NCBI GenBank assembly: GCA_039030075.1
Contig: JBCCEW010000013.1
Location: forward strand, 62,001 to 126,000
Length of the DNA stretch: 64,000 bases
Reading direction: 5' to 3'
Source of the DNA: Myxococcota bacterium
GTDB lineage: Bacteria; Myxococcota_A; UBA9160; SMWR01
Shown here piece after piece: positions 9,148 to 17,596 of this stretch; position 1 is the stretch's first letter; each line of letters starts with the position of its first letter. Under the pieces are notes generated by a model. It saw only the letters and a program-made list of their open reading frames with translations. It made no database searches and was not told the DNA's origin. A program made the position numbers and the translations under genes.

Positions 9148-10475
9148 TAGAGCCGCTTCGCCTCGTCGCGCAGAAAATCGCGGTGATCGGGGTGTGCTAT
9201 CCGGATCAGCTCCTCGCAGCGCTCGCGCACGCTCTTGTCGAGCAGGTTCGCGACGCCGTGCTCGGTCACGATCGTGTCGGCGATCTCGCGCGGGATGGAG
9301 ACGATCTGGCCCGCATCGAACTGCGGGACGATGGTCGAGACCTCCCCATCCTTCGCCGAGGAGGGCAGCAGCGTCACGGCTCGGCCGCGTTTCGAGAGCG
9401 CGGCGCCCAGGTGGAAGGCCAGTTGGCCCCCGAGCCCGCTGTAGATGTTCGCACCGAGGGCGTACACCCCGATCTGCCCGGTGAGGTCGATCGTGAGCGC
9501 TCCATTGACCGTCAGCATGTCGTCGTGGCGGGCGATCACGGTGGGATCGTTCGTGTGCTCGAAGGAGCGGAGCTGGTAGAAGGGGTTGTGCTCGATCGTC
9601 TCGAAGTCCTCGAGGCTGTTCCCCATGTTGCACGCCACGAAGCGTTCCGGGTGCACTTCCGCGTAGCGGCTGGTGATGATCCCGCGCCGCGCGCGTTCGA
9701 TCGTCCCCGGGACGGTGAGCTCGCCGAAGTAGCCGAGGTCGTTCGCGTCATCGAAGGCACCGAGCATCATGGCGGCCATCGTGTGCTTCCCGGTGCCGAC
9801 CTGGATCGTCGCGCCGTCGTGCACCAGGGTCTTCAGGTGCTTCGTGATCGCGCGGTCGAGCTCGGGAAAGCTCGCCGGGTCCGGGTCGGGTGCGCCCAGG
9901 CGGGGGCGATCTCCGAGCACGATCGCATCGAGCTGGGAGACGTGGATCCAGCTGTCGCCCCGGGTGAGCGGCATCGCGTCGCTCTGTTCCACGATCACGC
10001 GCTTGGCGCGCTTTGCGCTGCTGACCGCGTCCCAGACGGCCGTCCCGACGCACACGTAGCCCCGCTCGTTCGGGGGGGACACGCAGAGCAGCAGGTTGTC
10101 GATCGGCCTTCCCTGCCCCTCCCGGTGATCCCGCACCTTGTGCTGACGGATCATGTGGAACGGGTGGAAGTCGATCAGGCGGTTCTCGAGCGCGCGTCGA
10201 TTGTCCGGCGCCAGGGCGTATTGGACCTGGAGGTTCCAGGCCTCGGCCGCGTCTTCGCGAAACCAGCCCATGTCCGGGATCACGATGCTGCGGATCACGA
10301 CGTCGCGGAGTTCGGCCTCGCGGGTCGCGAGCACGGCCAGGATCGCGGGCGGCAGATGAGCACTCGGGATCCACACCATCTCGCCGGACTCGACGAGGCC
10401 TGCTGCCTGTTCGGGCGACATGATCTTGCGCTCGTACTCTTTGCGCGGATCGACGGAAAGATCGAGCTGTGCCAC
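9138..10475 (-). CDS. Acetyl-CoA hydrolase/4-hydroxybutyrate-type CoA-transferase family protein
   Basis: A 445-residue protein starting at a GTG behind GGGAGGCG. It shows the layout of 4-hydroxybutyrate CoA-transferase-type family I enzymes: SPEQAAGLVESGEMVWI near the N-terminus, WIHVSQLDAIVLGD (~176-189), IQVGTGKHTMAAMML (~224-238), and YFGELTVPG, whose Glu (~252) falls where the family's catalytic glutamate does. Family enzymes pass CoA between acyl-CoA and a free acid through a glutamyl-CoA intermediate. It is the last gene of a minus-strand run (small protein, creD, this gene) with 67 bases between it and creD. The acids used cannot be read from sequence. Confidence 0.82.
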   Translation of the reverse strand: MAQLDLSVDPRKEYERKIMSPEQAAGLVESGEMVWIPSAHLPPAILAVLATREAELRDVVIRSIVIPDMGWFREDAAEAWNLQVQYALAPDNRRALENRLIDFHPFHMIRQHKVRDHREGQGRPIDNLLLCVSPPNERGYVCVGTAVWDAVSSAKRAKRVIVEQSDAMPLTRGDSWIHVSQLDAIVLGDRPRLGAPDPDPASFPELDRAITKHLKTLVHDGATIQVGTGKHTMAAMMLGAFDDANDLGYFGELTVPGTIERARRGIITSRYAEVHPERFVACNMGNSLEDFETIEHNPFYQLRSFEHTNDPTVIARHDDMLTVNGALTIDLTGQIGVYALGANIYSGLGGQLAFHLGAALSKRGRAVTLLPSSAKDGEVSTIVPQFDAGQIVSIPREIADTIVTEHGVANLLDKSVRERCEELIRIAHPDHRDFLRDEAKRLYYP

Positions 10476-10542
10476 GGAGCGCCTCCCGCGCCGAGCCTAT
10501 CACGAGGACTCGACACCGGGACGCTCCGTGGCCCGGTTCGGA

Positions 10543-11904
10543 TCAGGTCTGCACCGGTCCCGGCTCCGACGGAGTGGTCCAGCGCACCTGCTCGAACCAG
10601 TCGACCCGTCGCGTCAGCCACATCACTGCGGCGAGCACGACGAAGAGCCCGAGCGAGCCGACGAGTAGGGCGTGGTCCTCGTTGCGCAGGAGCACGTAGA
10701 GGTACCCGTAGAGCGAGGCGACGATGCCCCCCATCGCGAGCCCTCGGAGCCGGCGTCCCAGCACGGCTACCGCGTAGCCGGCGATCAGTGTGACGATGCC
10801 GGCGGTCGCCACCCCATACGCGAAGGACACCCCGGTGTGTTCGGAGAGCGCCAGTAGCAGGAGGTAGAAGAGGCTCATGGCGGCGCCGAGCAGCAGGTAC
10901 TGGACCGCGTGGACGCGCACGCCCGCGAGCACTTCGAAGAGCCAGAGGGCCAGGAAGGTCAGCCCGAGGAAGAGCAGATCGTACTTCGCGGCGCGCTCGG
11001 AGAGCCGGTAGGGGTCGACCGGCGTGATGAAGTCGACGCCGAAGTGGGACGACGCGACCGCGGCGTGGGGCTCGTTCTCCGAGGTCCATGCCTGGGGATA
11101 GCTCCGGCCCAGGGACGACACCCGCCATTCCGCTTCGAACCCGCCGGTCGTCACGCTTCGCTCGGTCGGCAGCCACGCGCCCTGGAAGCTCGGATGGGGC
11201 CAGTCCGAGCGGAGCGAGACCTCGGTGTGCGCGCCGAGCGGCGCCACGTAGAGCCCCCCGCTGCCGTGAAGACGCAGCTTCGATTCGAAGGCGACGGCTT
11301 CCGGGCTGCGCGGATCGCCGATCTTCGCATGGATGCCGCTCCCCAGGGCCCCGGCGTAGCCGAGCCCCGGTTCGAACTCGAGCTCCCGCCCGCCCCAGCG
11401 CAGCTGAACGGGCGCCTGGATCGCACGCGCGTCGGTGATCTTGACCGCGAGCACGGCGCGATCCCATTGGATCTGCTCCTCGGGCACGCGCCAGGTCGAG
11501 AAGTCGGGCGGGTCGAACTGACCGCCGAGGGCCAGCGCTCCGCTGTAGACGGGCACTTCGAAGATGCCGCGCTCCCGCACCTCGCCTTCGACGGCCCCGT
11601 CGATGCGCAGATCCTTCGCGAGGAAGGTTGCGTGGCGCGGGTAGGTCCGTACCCGCCGGGTCCCATCGGGCGCCGTCTCGACGCTGCGCAGCTCGTAGGG
11701 CACCACCAGATAAGGCCCTTCGACGACCTGGTTGCCACCCCATTTCTGACTGACCTCGTGGACCGCTTCGGATCGCCGCAGCTGCCGCTCCTCGATGAGC
11801 CCGCGGACCAGACTCACCGGGATATGAAGCACGAGAATCAAGAAACCCAGCGCCAGCACCCGGAGCAGATGGGACTGCGCGATCGAATCGAACCCTGTGG
11901 ACAT
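10543..11904 (-). CDS. creD: CreD family inner-membrane protein
   Basis: A 453-residue membrane protein of the CreD (colicin E2 tolerance) family. One N-terminal transmembrane segment (LALGFLILVLHIPVSLVRGLI) is followed by a ~250-residue exported domain with VVEGPYLVVPY and VDFITPVDPYRLSERAAKYDLLF, then about six membrane segments, ending in a short basic/Pro-rich tail. The ATG at 11904 was preferred to a GTG six bases earlier because GGAGG lies seven bases before it. CreD expression is linked to CreBC-type signalling in E. coli, but no creBC pair is adjacent here. Its biochemical role is unknown. Confidence 0.9.
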   Translation of the reverse strand: MSTGFDSIAQSHLLRVLALGFLILVLHIPVSLVRGLIEERQLRRSEAVHEVSQKWGGNQVVEGPYLVVPYELRSVETAPDGTRRVRTYPRHATFLAKDLRIDGAVEGEVRERGIFEVPVYSGALALGGQFDPPDFSTWRVPEEQIQWDRAVLAVKITDARAIQAPVQLRWGGRELEFEPGLGYAGALGSGIHAKIGDPRSPEAVAFESKLRLHGSGGLYVAPLGAHTEVSLRSDWPHPSFQGAWLPTERSVTTGGFEAEWRVSSLGRSYPQAWTSENEPHAAVASSHFGVDFITPVDPYRLSERAAKYDLLFLGLTFLALWLFEVLAGVRVHAVQYLLLGAAMSLFYLLLLALSEHTGVSFAYGVATAGIVTLIAGYAVAVLGRRLRGLAMGGIVASLYGYLYVLLRNEDHALLVGSLGLFVVLAAVMWLTRRVDWFEQVRWTTPSEPGPVQT

Positions 11905-11998
11905 CGCCACACCTCCGTGTCACCCGAGCACGAAGAGACACCGAGTCCGCGCAGAGAGTTCCCCGTGGCGTGGCGCGCCCGGGCAAACGGTGTGCGGC

Positions 11999-12640
11999 TC
12001 AGTCGGGTCGATGGCGACCGAAGGCGATGCTCGCCGCCATTCCCAGCGGCGCGAGCAACAACACCCCGGTGACGGGCAGCAGCGGCCGCTCGCCGAAGAA
12101 GCCCAGCGGAGCGGGCGGCGCAGGCACCAGCAGCTGACGCGGTGCGGGCGTCACCCGCACGAGCCCCTCGGCCTCGAGCACGAAGTGGGCGTCGCCAACG
12201 AGCACCGAGCGTTCGCCCTCGGCGCCGAAGCGTTCGTACGCCCCCGAATCGCTGCCCTGGCCCTGATCGGAACCATCGGCCCCGAACCGCAGCACGCGCT
12301 CGCTGTCCGGGTAGGCCACCTCGAGCACGTCGTCCGAGAACTGGAGACGCACCTGTCCAGGCGGAGCGAAGCGCCAGGCCCGAATCGGCGTTCCGTCGCT
12401 CGCGTAGGCCTGGATCTCGAAGCGCTGCACCGCGACGAACAGGGTGGCGTCGGGTGCCGCCGCGATCGCGTGGGGCGCCACGAACCAGGGACGCGCCAGG
12501 GTGGCGCTCCGAAACTGTGACGCGGACCACGCGCCTACGATGAGCGCGACCACCGCAACGCCGGCGGACAGAGCGGAGAGCACCTTTGCAACGGGCCGGG
12601 ACACGGGGGGCACCCTAGCCAGCACGCGCTTCCGCCGCAC
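11999..12640 (-). CDS. Hypothetical membrane-anchored protein
   Basis: A 213-residue protein that I do not recognise. A hydrophobic segment at ~20-38 looks like a signal anchor. The middle has repeated short beta-strand motifs (PHAIAAAPDATLFVAVQ, EIQAYASDGTPIRAW) like blades of an NHL/propeller fold, and a second hydrophobic segment near the C-terminus (LPVTGVLLLAPLGMAASIA) ends in basic residues. Several GTG codons near 12640 could start it. It lies 94 bases upstream of creD on the same strand and may be co-transcribed. The small number of blades would make only a partial propeller. Confidence 0.55.
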   Translation of the reverse strand: MRRKRVLARVPPVSRPVAKVLSALSAGVAVVALIVGAWSASQFRSATLARPWFVAPHAIAAAPDATLFVAVQRFEIQAYASDGTPIRAWRFAPPGQVRLQFSDDVLEVAYPDSERVLRFGADGSDQGQGSDSGAYERFGAEGERSVLVGDAHFVLEAEGLVRVTPAPRQLLVPAPPAPLGFFGERPLLPVTGVLLLAPLGMAASIAFGRHRPD

Positions 12641-12655
12641 GGCCCGGCACGCGGC

Positions 12656-12661
12656 TATGCT
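12656..12661 (+). promoter_or_regulatory. -10-like TATGCT ahead of aldo/keto reductase
   Basis: TATGCT in GCGGCTATGCTTCGCGG, 28 bases before the start codon. It shares the GGCTATGCT core seen ahead of metX and the VOC gene at 22570. The gene also has GGAGAG as a ribosome site, so a short-leader mRNA is expected. Confidence 0.4.
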
Positions 12662-12689
12662 TCGCGGGCCCGCACCCGGAGAGTCTTCG

Positions 12690-13583
12690 ATGCCCCTTCC
12701 CCTCGCCCCGTTCGGATCGACCGGTCACAGCAGCTCCCGCGTGATCTTTGGCGCCGCTGCGCTCGGCGCCATGAAGCGCGAACGCGCCGATGCGCTGCTG
12801 GCGATGCTCCTCGAACACGGGGTCAACCACATCGACACCGCCGCCTCCTACGGCGACTCGGAGCTCTGCCTCGCCCCCTGGCTCCGCGAGCACCGCGACG
12901 CCGTCTTTCTCGCCACGAAGACCGGAGCCCGCGATGCCGCAGGTGCCCGCGAGAGCCTGCACCGCTCGCTCGAGCGCCTGGGGGTCGAATCCGTCGACCT
13001 GATCCAGCTCCACAACCTCGTCGACCCGACCGAGTGGGAGCAGGCGCTGGGCACCGGCGGCGCACTCGAGGCGTTGATCGAAGCCCGGGACCAGGGCCTC
13101 GTGCGCTTTCTCGGTGTCACGGGCCACGGCACCCGCACCGCCGAGATGCACCTGCGCAGCCTCGAGCGCTTCCCCTTCGACTCGGTGCTCACGCCCTACA
13201 ACTACACGATGCTCCAGAACGCCGAGTACGCGGCCGACCTCGAGCGGCTCCTCGACGTCTGCGCCGAGCGCGGTATCGCGGTCCAGACGATCAAGTCCGT
13301 GGCACGACGCCGCTGGGCGCCCGAAGAGAAGCGGCGCTTCAGCTGGTACGAGCCCCTGCTCGACCCGGCGGCCATCGAGCGGGCGGTCCGCTTCGTGCTC
13401 GCGCGCCCCGGGCTCTTCCTCAACACCTCGAGCGATGCGCGCATCCTCGAGACCACGCTCGCAGCCGGCGCATCGGCGGGCGAGGCCCCGTCCGCCGACG
13501 CGATGGCCGCCGACGTCGCCGCGCATGCCATCGAGCCGCTCTTCGTGCGCGACGTCGCCGAGACGACCGACGCGTTCTTCTAG
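12690..13583 (+). CDS. Aldo/keto reductase family protein
   Basis: A 297-residue TIM-barrel oxidoreductase with FGSTGHSSSRVIFGAAALG at the N-terminus, the catalytic Asp/Tyr region HIDTAASYGDSE (~46-57), the Lys in LATKTGA, and QLHNL where many family members have the active-site His. GVTGHG and the NADPH-binding end of the barrel are present. GGAGAG lies seven bases before the ATG. Family members reduce carbonyls with NADPH, but the substrate is not visible. It stands alone between a divergent small gene and a convergent phosphotransferase. Confidence 0.85.
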   Translation: MPLPLAPFGSTGHSSSRVIFGAAALGAMKRERADALLAMLLEHGVNHIDTAASYGDSELCLAPWLREHRDAVFLATKTGARDAAGARESLHRSLERLGVESVDLIQLHNLVDPTEWEQALGTGGALEALIEARDQGLVRFLGVTGHGTRTAEMHLRSLERFPFDSVLTPYNYTMLQNAEYAADLERLLDVCAERGIAVQTIKSVARRRWAPEEKRRFSWYEPLLDPAAIERAVRFVLARPGLFLNTSSDARILETTLAAGASAGEAPSADAMAADVAAHAIEPLFVRDVAETTDAFF

Positions 13584-13584
13584 G

Positions 13585-13606
13585 CCGCCCTTCCCTGCTC
13601 GGGCGG
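13585..13606. terminator. Possible hairpin between convergent genes
   Basis: CCGCCC and GGGCGG can pair around a ten-base loop in the 35-base space between two convergent genes. There is no T-run on either side, so it is only a weak terminator candidate. Confidence 0.25.
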
Positions 13607-13618
13607 GACGAGCTGCAC

Positions 13619-14671
13619 TCAGCCGCGCGCGATCATGCGGTGGGCCCGCTCGAAGAGCCCGAGCGTCGAGGCGTGGAGCAGATCGCCCGTCGCCTTCGGC
13701 GCCTTCCCCGCGCAGGCGCGAGCGTGGGTGCCCTCGAGAATGATGCCGAGCTTGTAGCAGGCAAGGACGCCGTACCAGGCGATCTCGTCGACGCTGCGAC
13801 TGGCGCGCTCGCCGTAGTGAGCGACCAGGGCATCGGCGTTCGGCATGCCGTCCCACTGCTCGAAGCGCACCGCGGCCATCGAGGGGTACTCGGGGTCGTG
13901 CCAGGTGGCGAGCAACCAGCCCAGATCGAGGAGCGGATCGCCCACCGTCGAGAGTTCCCAATCGACGATCGCCGCGAGCTCGGGACCGGTGGGGGAGTAC
14001 ATGACGTTCGCCATGTGATAGTCGCCGTGGAGGATGCCGGGCTGGAACGTTCGCGGCCGGTTCTCGTCCAGCCACCGCGCGACGGCGTCGACGCCCGGAA
14101 TCTCGGGCCCGGGGTAGCCCTCGAACTCGCTGTAGCTGTCGAGCTGGGCCTGCCAGCGCGGCACCTGTCGCTCGAGGTAGCCCTCGGGCTTGCCGAAGCC
14201 GGTCAATCCCTTCTCGAGATAGTCGACGTTTCCGAGGGCGACGATTCCATCCACCAGGGCGAACGCCATCGCACGTCGCACCGCCGGGTCCCCGGCGTGG
14301 AGTGACGGCAGACCCTGGGTCGGATTGAAGCCGTCGATCGGCTCCATCAGGTAGAAGGACGCCCCGAGGATGTCCTCCTCCGGCGCCGCCGCGATCAAGC
14401 GCGGGTGCGGCACGTCGGTGTCGGCGAGGGCCGCGAGCACGCGCGCCTCGCGGCGCATGGTCTCGTTGCTGTTCTTCCGCAAGTGCGGCGGCGGCCGACG
14501 CAGCACGTAGGCGCGTCCGTCTCGCACGAACCGGAGCAGCACGTTCTGGGTGCCACCGGCGAGGGAGGTCACGTCCTCCAGCGGCCCGCTTCCCAGGCCC
14601 TGGGTGTCCATCCATTCCGTCAGACGCGCGAGGTCGACCACGGCCGGGTCGACGAGGGGGATCTCCGCCAC
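13619..14671 (-). CDS. Phosphotransferase family protein (APH/ACAD10-like kinase fold)
   Basis: A 350-residue aminoglycoside-phosphotransferase-fold protein. LAGGTQNVLLRF forms the glycine-rich loop, YVLRRPP the nucleotide-binding lysine/arginine region, ILHGDYHMANVM (~213-224) the catalytic loop with Asp and Asn, and IVDWELSTVGDPLLDLGW the DFG-like metal site. It belongs to the subgroup near ACAD10/11 that is common in lipid-degrading soil and marine bacteria, where it is thought to phosphorylate hydroxyacyl or alcohol substrates. That role is family inference. The start is GTG with no ribosome site; TACCCA lies seven bases upstream. It sits 33 bases beyond asnB on the same strand. Confidence 0.85.
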   Translation of the reverse strand: MAEIPLVDPAVVDLARLTEWMDTQGLGSGPLEDVTSLAGGTQNVLLRFVRDGRAYVLRRPPPHLRKNSNETMRREARVLAALADTDVPHPRLIAAAPEEDILGASFYLMEPIDGFNPTQGLPSLHAGDPAVRRAMAFALVDGIVALGNVDYLEKGLTGFGKPEGYLERQVPRWQAQLDSYSEFEGYPGPEIPGVDAVARWLDENRPRTFQPGILHGDYHMANVMYSPTGPELAAIVDWELSTVGDPLLDLGWLLATWHDPEYPSMAAVRFEQWDGMPNADALVAHYGERASRSVDEIAWYGVLACYKLGIILEGTHARACAGKAPKATGDLLHASTLGLFERAHRMIARG

Positions 14672-14704
14672 GTTCGGGTGGGTACCCGAGCCGCAGGGGT
14701 GCCG

Positions 14705-16579
14705 TCAATCCTGGGCAGGCGCCTCGGGGGCCGGCAGCGCCGGCGCCGGTTCGCGGAGGCGCTCGAGCAGCCACTCGGCGTAGAGGTGCAGGCGATGGTC
14801 GCGGCGCCCGCGCCGATGCAGGTCGGCGTGGAGTCGTGCCAGCGGGTGGCGCAGCGGGACGTCGAAGGGCTCCTGCCCTTCCGCGAACCAGCGGCCGATG
14901 GGAACCCCGAAGCCCTTCTTCGCGCGGGTGGTGATCGGACGCGGCAGCCACGGCTTGACCGCCTGCTTCAGCACCCATTTCGTGTGCTTGCCATGGAGCT
15001 TGTAGCGAGCCGGGATGCGGCGCACGAGATCGACGAGGGCGATGTCGAGGAACGGTGAACGCACCTCCAGTCCGTGCTGCATGCTCGCCCGGTCGACCTT
15101 CGGAAGGATGTCGTCCTGAAGGTAGAGGCGCGTGAAGAACTGGAGCGTGCGATCGACGTCCGACAGGCCGGGCGCGCTCTCCCAGGCCGCGATCGCCTCA
15201 GCGTAGAGATCCTCGGGCTCGATCGGCGCGGCGAGCCGTTCGGCGACCTGCTTCGCCTCGAGCGGACCCATCCAGACGGCGTTCCAGAGTGCTGGCGGAT
15301 ACGAGAGCCCGCGAAGCGTGCGATCGACCTTGAAGCCGAGGGCCAGGTTGCGGTGCGACGTGGGCAGGCGGGTCGCGAGCATGCGAATCGCCGCGTGGAT
15401 CGGCCGCGGAACCCAGCGCGCGTAGCGACGCGCCCAGCCCAGGGCCCGGAACGGGTCGTAGCCCGCGAAGAGTTCGTCCGCGCCGTCTCCGGACAAGGCC
15501 ACCGTCACCTCGCGACGCGCCCAGGCGCACAGGACCGAGGTGGGCAGCAGCGACGGATCGACGAAGGGCTCGTCGAGACGCGCGGCGAGGTCGGGCCAGA
15601 TCTCGGCCGCGTGCTCGGCGGTGAAGAGCGAGGTCGCGTGCTGGGTGCCGACGAAGGCGGCGGCGGCTTCCGCGTGCCCCGACTCGTCGAAGCTCGGGTC
15701 CTGGAAACCGATCGAAAAGCTGCGCAGCGACCCGAACTTCGAGAGCGTCTGCGCGGCGAAGGCGATCGAAGTCGAGTCGATCCCGCCCGAGAGGAACACG
15801 CCGATCGGGACGTCGGCGACCAGCCGCCGCTCGACCGCCGCGAGCAGGCGCTCGCGCAGGGGCTCGAGGGTCGACTCGTCGAAGTCGTCGCCGACGGGCT
15901 CCTCCGGCTCGAGCAGGAACTCCCAGTAGCGACGGATGCTGGGCGTCTTCCCCTCGGCATAGCGGAGCATGCAACCCGCCGGGAGCTTGTGGACGTCGCG
16001 GTAGATCGTGTGGGGCGCGGGCGCGTATCCGTAGGCGAAGTACTTCTGCAGCCCTTTCGTCGAGGGCTCCTGGCCAACGCTCGGGTGCATCAGCAGGGCG
16101 CTCGCCTCCGATGCGAACGCGAAGACGCCCGAACGGAACGACCAGTAGAGCGGCTTCTGCCCGAAGCGATCGCGGGACAGCCAGAGCTCTTCGCGGTCGC
16201 GGTCGTAGAGCGCGAACGCCCACATGCCGTTCAGCTGTTCGAGCAGGGTCTCGCCCCACTCGCGGTAGCCGTGCAGCAGCACTTCCGTGTCCGAGTGGTC
16301 CGACTGGAAGCGGTGGCCGCGCTCCTCGAGCCGCCTGCGCAGCTCGGCGTGGTTGTAGATCTCGCCGTTGAACACGATCCCCAACCGACGATCGGCGGTC
16401 CACATCGGCTGGAAGCCGGTCTCGGGATCGATCACGGCGAGGCGCCGGTGGCCGAGGTGGACCGGGCGCTCGGGATCGGACCAGAGGCCCTCGTCGTCGG
16501 GACCGCGGTGCGCGAGCGCGCGCGTCATCCGCGCCACGGGCTCGGGCGGCCCGCCCCAGGCTCCCGTGATGCCGCACAT
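14705..16579 (-). CDS. asnB: Asparagine synthase (glutamine-hydrolysing) AsnB family
   Basis: A 624-residue two-domain enzyme. MCGITGAWG supplies the N-terminal Cys2 nucleophile of the class II glutaminase, with RRLAVID and FNGEIYNH nearby. The synthetase domain has the PP-loop FLSGGIDSTSIAFA (~251-264), ALSGDGADELFAGYDPF and the conserved KVDRASMQHGLEVRSPFLD. It makes asparagine or amidates another carboxylate with ATP and glutamine. The ATG overlaps the upstream glycosyltransferase stop codon (TGATG), showing translational coupling. Coupled to a lipid-linked glycosyltransferase, it may amidate a surface-glycan building block rather than supply free Asn. That is inference. Confidence 0.9.
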   Translation of the reverse strand: MCGITGAWGGPPEPVARMTRALAHRGPDDEGLWSDPERPVHLGHRRLAVIDPETGFQPMWTADRRLGIVFNGEIYNHAELRRRLEERGHRFQSDHSDTEVLLHGYREWGETLLEQLNGMWAFALYDRDREELWLSRDRFGQKPLYWSFRSGVFAFASEASALLMHPSVGQEPSTKGLQKYFAYGYAPAPHTIYRDVHKLPAGCMLRYAEGKTPSIRRYWEFLLEPEEPVGDDFDESTLEPLRERLLAAVERRLVADVPIGVFLSGGIDSTSIAFAAQTLSKFGSLRSFSIGFQDPSFDESGHAEAAAAFVGTQHATSLFTAEHAAEIWPDLAARLDEPFVDPSLLPTSVLCAWARREVTVALSGDGADELFAGYDPFRALGWARRYARWVPRPIHAAIRMLATRLPTSHRNLALGFKVDRTLRGLSYPPALWNAVWMGPLEAKQVAERLAAPIEPEDLYAEAIAAWESAPGLSDVDRTLQFFTRLYLQDDILPKVDRASMQHGLEVRSPFLDIALVDLVRRIPARYKLHGKHTKWVLKQAVKPWLPRPITTRAKKGFGVPIGRWFAEGQEPFDVPLRHPLARLHADLHRRGRRDHRLHLYAEWLLERLREPAPALPAPEAPAQD

Positions 16580-17532
16580 CAGGCGGGCTCGTCGGAGTCG
16601 AGATTCAGCGACTGCTTGATCGAGTAGGGACGCTTCGCCTGCGACTCGTAGTAGGTCCGCACCAGCAGCTCGGCGAGCAGCCCCATCAGGATGCTCAGCA
16701 CGCCGGTGATGAAGGCCATCACCGACAGCAGGGGCAGCGGCGTCTGGATGAACGAGGTCGCGTCGAAGAACTTCCGGTAGAAGGCGAACCCAGCCGAGGC
16801 GAAGGAGATCCCCCAGCTGATCAGACCGAAGCCGCCGAAGACGTACATGGGCCGCGTCGCGTAGCGCCCGAGGAACTGGACCACGAGCAGATCTAGAAAC
16901 ACCTTGGCGATCCGCTCGAAGCCGTACTTCGAGGTGCCGTGCGCACGCGCCCGATGGTTCACCTCGATCTCGGTGACGCGGGCGCCCATCCAGGTGGCGT
17001 AGATCGGGATGAAGCGATGCATCTCGCCGTAGAGACGCACCGACTCGATCACCTCGCGGCGGTAGGCCTTCAGCGAGCAGCCGTAGTCGCGCAGGGCGAC
17101 CCCGGTGACCCAGGAGATCCACCGGTTCGCCACGCGCGAGACCCAGACGCGACCGCGGTCGTCGTGACGATCGCGACGCCAGCCCGACACGACGTCGTAG
17201 CCCTCCGCCAGCTTGTCGAGCAGGCGCGGAATGTCGTGGGGGTCGTTCTGGCCGTCCCCATCCAGGCCGACGATCACGTCGCCACGCGCGTGTTCGATGC
17301 CCGCCATCATCGCGGCGGTCTGACCGAAGTTGCGCCGGAAGCGGATGACCTTGATCGAGTCTTCCTTCGACGCCAGCTCGGCCAGGATCTCCGGGCTGCG
17401 ATCGGTGCTGCCGTCGTCCACGAAGAGGATCTCGAACGGCGCGGTCAGACCCAGCAACGCATCGGTGAGCTCCTCCGCCAGCGGCAGGAGGTTCTCTTCC
17501 TCGTTGTAGACCGGGACCACGACGGACAGCAT
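16579..17532 (-). CDS. Family 2 glycosyltransferase, dolichyl/undecaprenyl-phosphate sugar synthase type
   Basis: A 317-residue GT2 enzyme beginning MLSVVVPVYNEEENLLPLAE. It has FVDDGSTDRSPEI, the metal-binding GLDGDGQNDPHDIPRL (~88-104), and RDYGCSLKAYRREV with the acceptor-binding region. Two C-terminal transmembrane segments lie at about residues 230-300. This is the layout of DPM1/ArnC/GtrB-like enzymes, which load a sugar onto a polyprenyl phosphate at the inner face of the membrane. An upstream in-frame ATG at 17553 has no ribosome site, while GAGG lies six bases ahead of 17532. It is translationally coupled to asnB. The divergent GT-C-like gene could use its product. Confidence 0.88.
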   Translation of the reverse strand: MLSVVVPVYNEEENLLPLAEELTDALLGLTAPFEILFVDDGSTDRSPEILAELASKEDSIKVIRFRRNFGQTAAMMAGIEHARGDVIVGLDGDGQNDPHDIPRLLDKLAEGYDVVSGWRRDRHDDRGRVWVSRVANRWISWVTGVALRDYGCSLKAYRREVIESVRLYGEMHRFIPIYATWMGARVTEIEVNHRARAHGTSKYGFERIAKVFLDLLVVQFLGRYATRPMYVFGGFGLISWGISFASAGFAFYRKFFDATSFIQTPLPLLSVMAFITGVLSILMGLLAELLVRTYYESQAKRPYSIKQSLNLDSDEPA

Positions 17533-17596
17533 CTGCGACCTCGCCCTTTCCATCGGTCCGAAGGGCGCATCGGTTGAGTGAAACCACTACAGCTAG